A stretch of 64,000 nucleotides of DNA from MPNO01 sp965200535 (GTDB lineage: Bacteria; Pseudomonadota; Alphaproteobacteria; MPNO01), in contig CBDAUF010000001.1 in NCBI GenBank assembly GCA_965200535.1, forward strand, positions 1,054,001 to 1,118,000, written 5' to 3'. The stretch's first letter is position 1. Every line of letters begins with the position of its first letter. The notes below the pieces were generated by a model. The model was not told where the DNA came from, searched no databases, and was given only the letters and a program-made list of their open reading frames with translations. Position numbers and translations under genes: made by a program. Of the stretch, positions 62,175 through 64,000 are shown one piece after another.

Positions 62175-63302
62175 CTAAAGGAGCAGGGTGAGAACGCCGG
62201 TGTAGCTGTATAGCCGGTTGTTGGAAATCTCGCCGTTGGCGTAGAACCCGACGATCGGCACGTCTTCGCCCACCGCCCCGGCGACGGCCGTCATTTCCCG
62301 GGATTTCCCGGCGAACAGGTTGGGGCCGCGGGCAACGCACGAGAAATAGAGCCCCGCGCGCGCCGCGCCGCCCGCCCGGTTGGTCACGTCGCCCAGCATG
62401 CGCTCGAGATCGGTGAAGGCGCTCGGCCCGTCGCGGCGCACGAACAGGATCCGGTCGCCCGGCCTCAGACGCTCGCCGATGGAAAGCCAGCCGTTGCCGG
62501 GGTCGATGCCCATCACGTTGCGCACCAGGTAATCGGCGGTATCGCCGCCGGCGATGGGAAGGGCGGCGTGGATATACCCGCCGACCCTCTCCAGATTGCG
62601 CGCCAGCACCTCCCCGATATCCTCCTTGAACACGTCGAGCGCCGGCCGGCCGTTGAGCTCGTAGAGCACATTGTCGCGCGCCTTGGTCACGTCGTGCGCC
62701 TCGCCGATCGGCGTGCAGCCCTGACTGAGTCCGGTCGCGACGCTCACGTCCTCGGCCAGCAGCACCCCGGAAAGGCCGCCCTCGACGATATCGCCGGCGA
62801 CCTGGCTGAACGCGCCGCGCGACGCCGTGAGGCCGCCCACCAGGAAACACTCCGTGTCGTCGCAAAGGGAATCGATGATCGCCGGCAAATACTGGTTGCG
62901 CGGGTCGCCGTGAACGACGCCGAGGGCCGGCCGGCGCCGCGCGGCCCAATCGCCGATATCCGCCGGGAGCGGCTCTCCGGGCCGCGAGATCGGCGGCACG
63001 ATCCGGTAGCTGTCCTCGGGGACGTCGCCGATCAGCACCGCCATGGCGGGGGTGTTGAAATACTCCCTGCCGCCGACGCAGACGCCGAATCCGATGGTGC
63101 CGACCCAGTCGGAAATGCCGGTCGCATGCCGGAGGCGGGCCAGAATCCGATCCAGGGAATCGGCCAGCATGTCGGTCAGATAGACGAAGCCCAGCGTCGC
63201 CTCGCGCGGTGCATCCAGCTGCTCGATGCAGCGGTCTGCGATGCTCTGCCATTCGCCGCCGCCGGCATGGCCGACGCGGAACCCTGGCCTGTGGATCGTC
63301 AT
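62175..63302 (-). CDS. FIST N- and C-terminal domain protein
   Basis: The 375-residue protein matches FIST proteins, presumed small-ligand sensory domains: GTIGFGVCVGGREYF and GGLTASRGAF belong to the FIST N part, and GYIHAALPI, GDRILFVRRDG and VGFYANGEISNN to the C part. No output domain (kinase, GGDEF) is attached. A GGGAG ribosome site lies six bases before ATG at 63302, favouring it over the ATG two codons upstream. Confidence 0.87.
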   Translation of the reverse strand: MTIHRPGFRVGHAGGGEWQSIADRCIEQLDAPREATLGFVYLTDMLADSLDRILARLRHATGISDWVGTIGFGVCVGGREYFNTPAMAVLIGDVPEDSYRIVPPISRPGEPLPADIGDWAARRRPALGVVHGDPRNQYLPAIIDSLCDDTECFLVGGLTASRGAFSQVAGDIVEGGLSGVLLAEDVSVATGLSQGCTPIGEAHDVTKARDNVLYELNGRPALDVFKEDIGEVLARNLERVGGYIHAALPIAGGDTADYLVRNVMGIDPGNGWLSIGERLRPGDRILFVRRDGPSAFTDLERMLGDVTNRAGGAARAGLYFSCVARGPNLFAGKSREMTAVAGAVGEDVPIVGFYANGEISNNRLYSYTGVLTLLL

Positions 63303-63315
63303 CGGCATCTCCCGG

Positions 63316-64000
63316 TCACGGCAGCACCCCCATAACATAGGGCAGGATGCGCTCGACGATAACGGCGACCCCCTTTTCGTTGGGGTGGATTCCATCGGCC
63401 TGGTTGAGCTCGGGCTCGACCGCCACCCCATCGAGAAAGAACGGGTAGAGGCGCACACCGTGCTTTTCCGCGAGCCGCGGATAGATGCCGTCGAACGCCT
63501 CGCCGTATTCGCGGCCCAGATTGGGGGGCGCGTACATGCCGGCCAACAGAACCGGGATACCGCGCTGCGCCAGTTCCGTCAGGATGGCATCGAGGTTCCG
63601 GTATGTCGCGGCCGGATCGAGGCCGCGCAGCCCGTCGTTCGCGCCCAGCTCGACGATGGCGGCGTCCGGGCGCCCGGCGAGGGACCAGGCAAGCCGCGCC
63701 AGCCCGCCGGCGGACGTGTCGCCGGCGACGCCGGCAGCGAGCACGCGAACGCCTCTGCGTCCGGCGGCGCGGAGCGCCCGCTCGAGCTGGGCCGGGAAGG
63801 CGTCGTCGGCCGCCAGCCCCCAACCCGAGGTCAAGCTGTCGCCGAGCACGAGAAGCCTCGTCTCGTTCGCGGCAGCGGCCGGACTGCCCGCGATGCCCGC
63901 AACGCCCGCGACGCTCACGAGCAGAACCGCCAGCGCGGCGCGGCGCGGGATGTTGAAACCGCGCGCGGAACCGCCATATCGAACCCTGGACCCTGACCCG
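63316..64000 (-). CDS. Periplasmic SGNH/GDSL hydrolase (arylesterase, TesA-like), 5' end at or beyond the window edge
   Basis: The protein is an SGNH esterase: block I LLVLGDSLTSGWGL with the nucleophile Ser, block III LGANDGLRGLDP and block V DGIHPNEKG with catalytic Asp and His. This matches the TesA/arylesterase group, exported to the periplasm. The first in-window start codon (GTG 63918) would cut into a clear signal peptide (IPRRAALAVLLVSVAG, cleavage after SPAAAA). The frame stays open to base 64000 without ATG, so the true start is probably outside. Confidence 0.85.
   Translation of the reverse strand, partial: GSGSRVRYGGSARGFNIPRRAALAVLLVSVAGVAGIAGSPAAAANETRLLVLGDSLTSGWGLAADDAFPAQLERALRAAGRRGVRVLAAGVAGDTSAGGLARLAWSLAGRPDAAIVELGANDGLRGLDPAATYRNLDAILTELAQRGIPVLLAGMYAPPNLGREYGEAFDGIYPRLAEKHGVRLYPFFLDGVAVEPELNQADGIHPNEKGVAVIVERILPYVMGVLP

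Overview
The window reads as a high-G+C alphaproteobacterial chromosome segment, probably Rhodospirillales-like; I cannot name a genus. The evidence is the gene order (TerB/J-domain protein, GcrA-like protein, amidase, rnpB, mraZ and the dcw cluster), a GcrA-type zinc domain, an IalB-family protein, an alphaproteobacterial-type LexA box and heavy GC bias. Gene density is very high and many neighbours share ATGA/GTGA stop-start overlaps. I see no insertion sequence, prophage, CRISPR array or tRNA.

Region 1 (1-19.8 kb, all minus strand) is a complete division and cell wall cluster, read in the order mraZ, rsmH, ftsL, ftsI, murE, murF, mraY, murD, ftsW, murG, murC, murB, ddl, ftsQ, ftsA, ftsZ, lpxC, bamD. 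It supplies peptidoglycan precursor synthesis, septum formation, lipid A commitment and outer-membrane assembly. ftsA is split by an apparent one-base loss. Upstream of mraZ lie a 10-bp-periodic TGGGA array (MraZ boxes) and a LexA-like box, then the RNase P RNA gene.

Region 2 (20.5-25 kb) holds envelope genes: an amidase, a short GcrA-like zinc protein, a TerB/J-domain protein, an outer-membrane barrel and a LolA-like lipoprotein-sorting protein.

Region 3 (25-33.7 kb) is an uncharacterised catabolic cluster. Two divergent operons meet at about 28.8-28.9 kb. One encodes a cyclase-family hydrolase, a beta-keto acid cleavage enzyme and a dihydroxyphthalate-decarboxylase-like protein. The other encodes a three-subunit molybdenum hydroxylase and an ACMSD-like amidohydrolase. 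A DHDPS-like lyase converges on the first. This is the best candidate in the window for an undescribed pathway, probably breakdown of a cyclic or N-heteroaromatic carboxylate.

Region 4 (33.7-49.1 kb) is mixed metabolism: a CinA-C/ArsC-like fusion, icd, a LOG protein, an IalB protein, an RNA methyltransferase, a sirtuin next to acetoacetyl-CoA synthetase, four EamA permeases (three in tandem), a pterin dehydratase, a zincin, a uracil-DNA glycosylase, and cysE-cysK.

Region 5 (49.1-64 kb) has an orphan molybdenum hydroxylase large subunit with carboxymuconolactone-decarboxylase-like and FAH-family genes, a heterodimeric ABC exporter with one degenerate ATP site, an MFS permease, a 2OG-Fe(II) oxygenase, exonuclease III, a small monooxygenase, a phosphoesterase, a 2H phosphodiesterase, a FIST sensor-domain protein and a periplasmic SGNH hydrolase that runs off the right edge.
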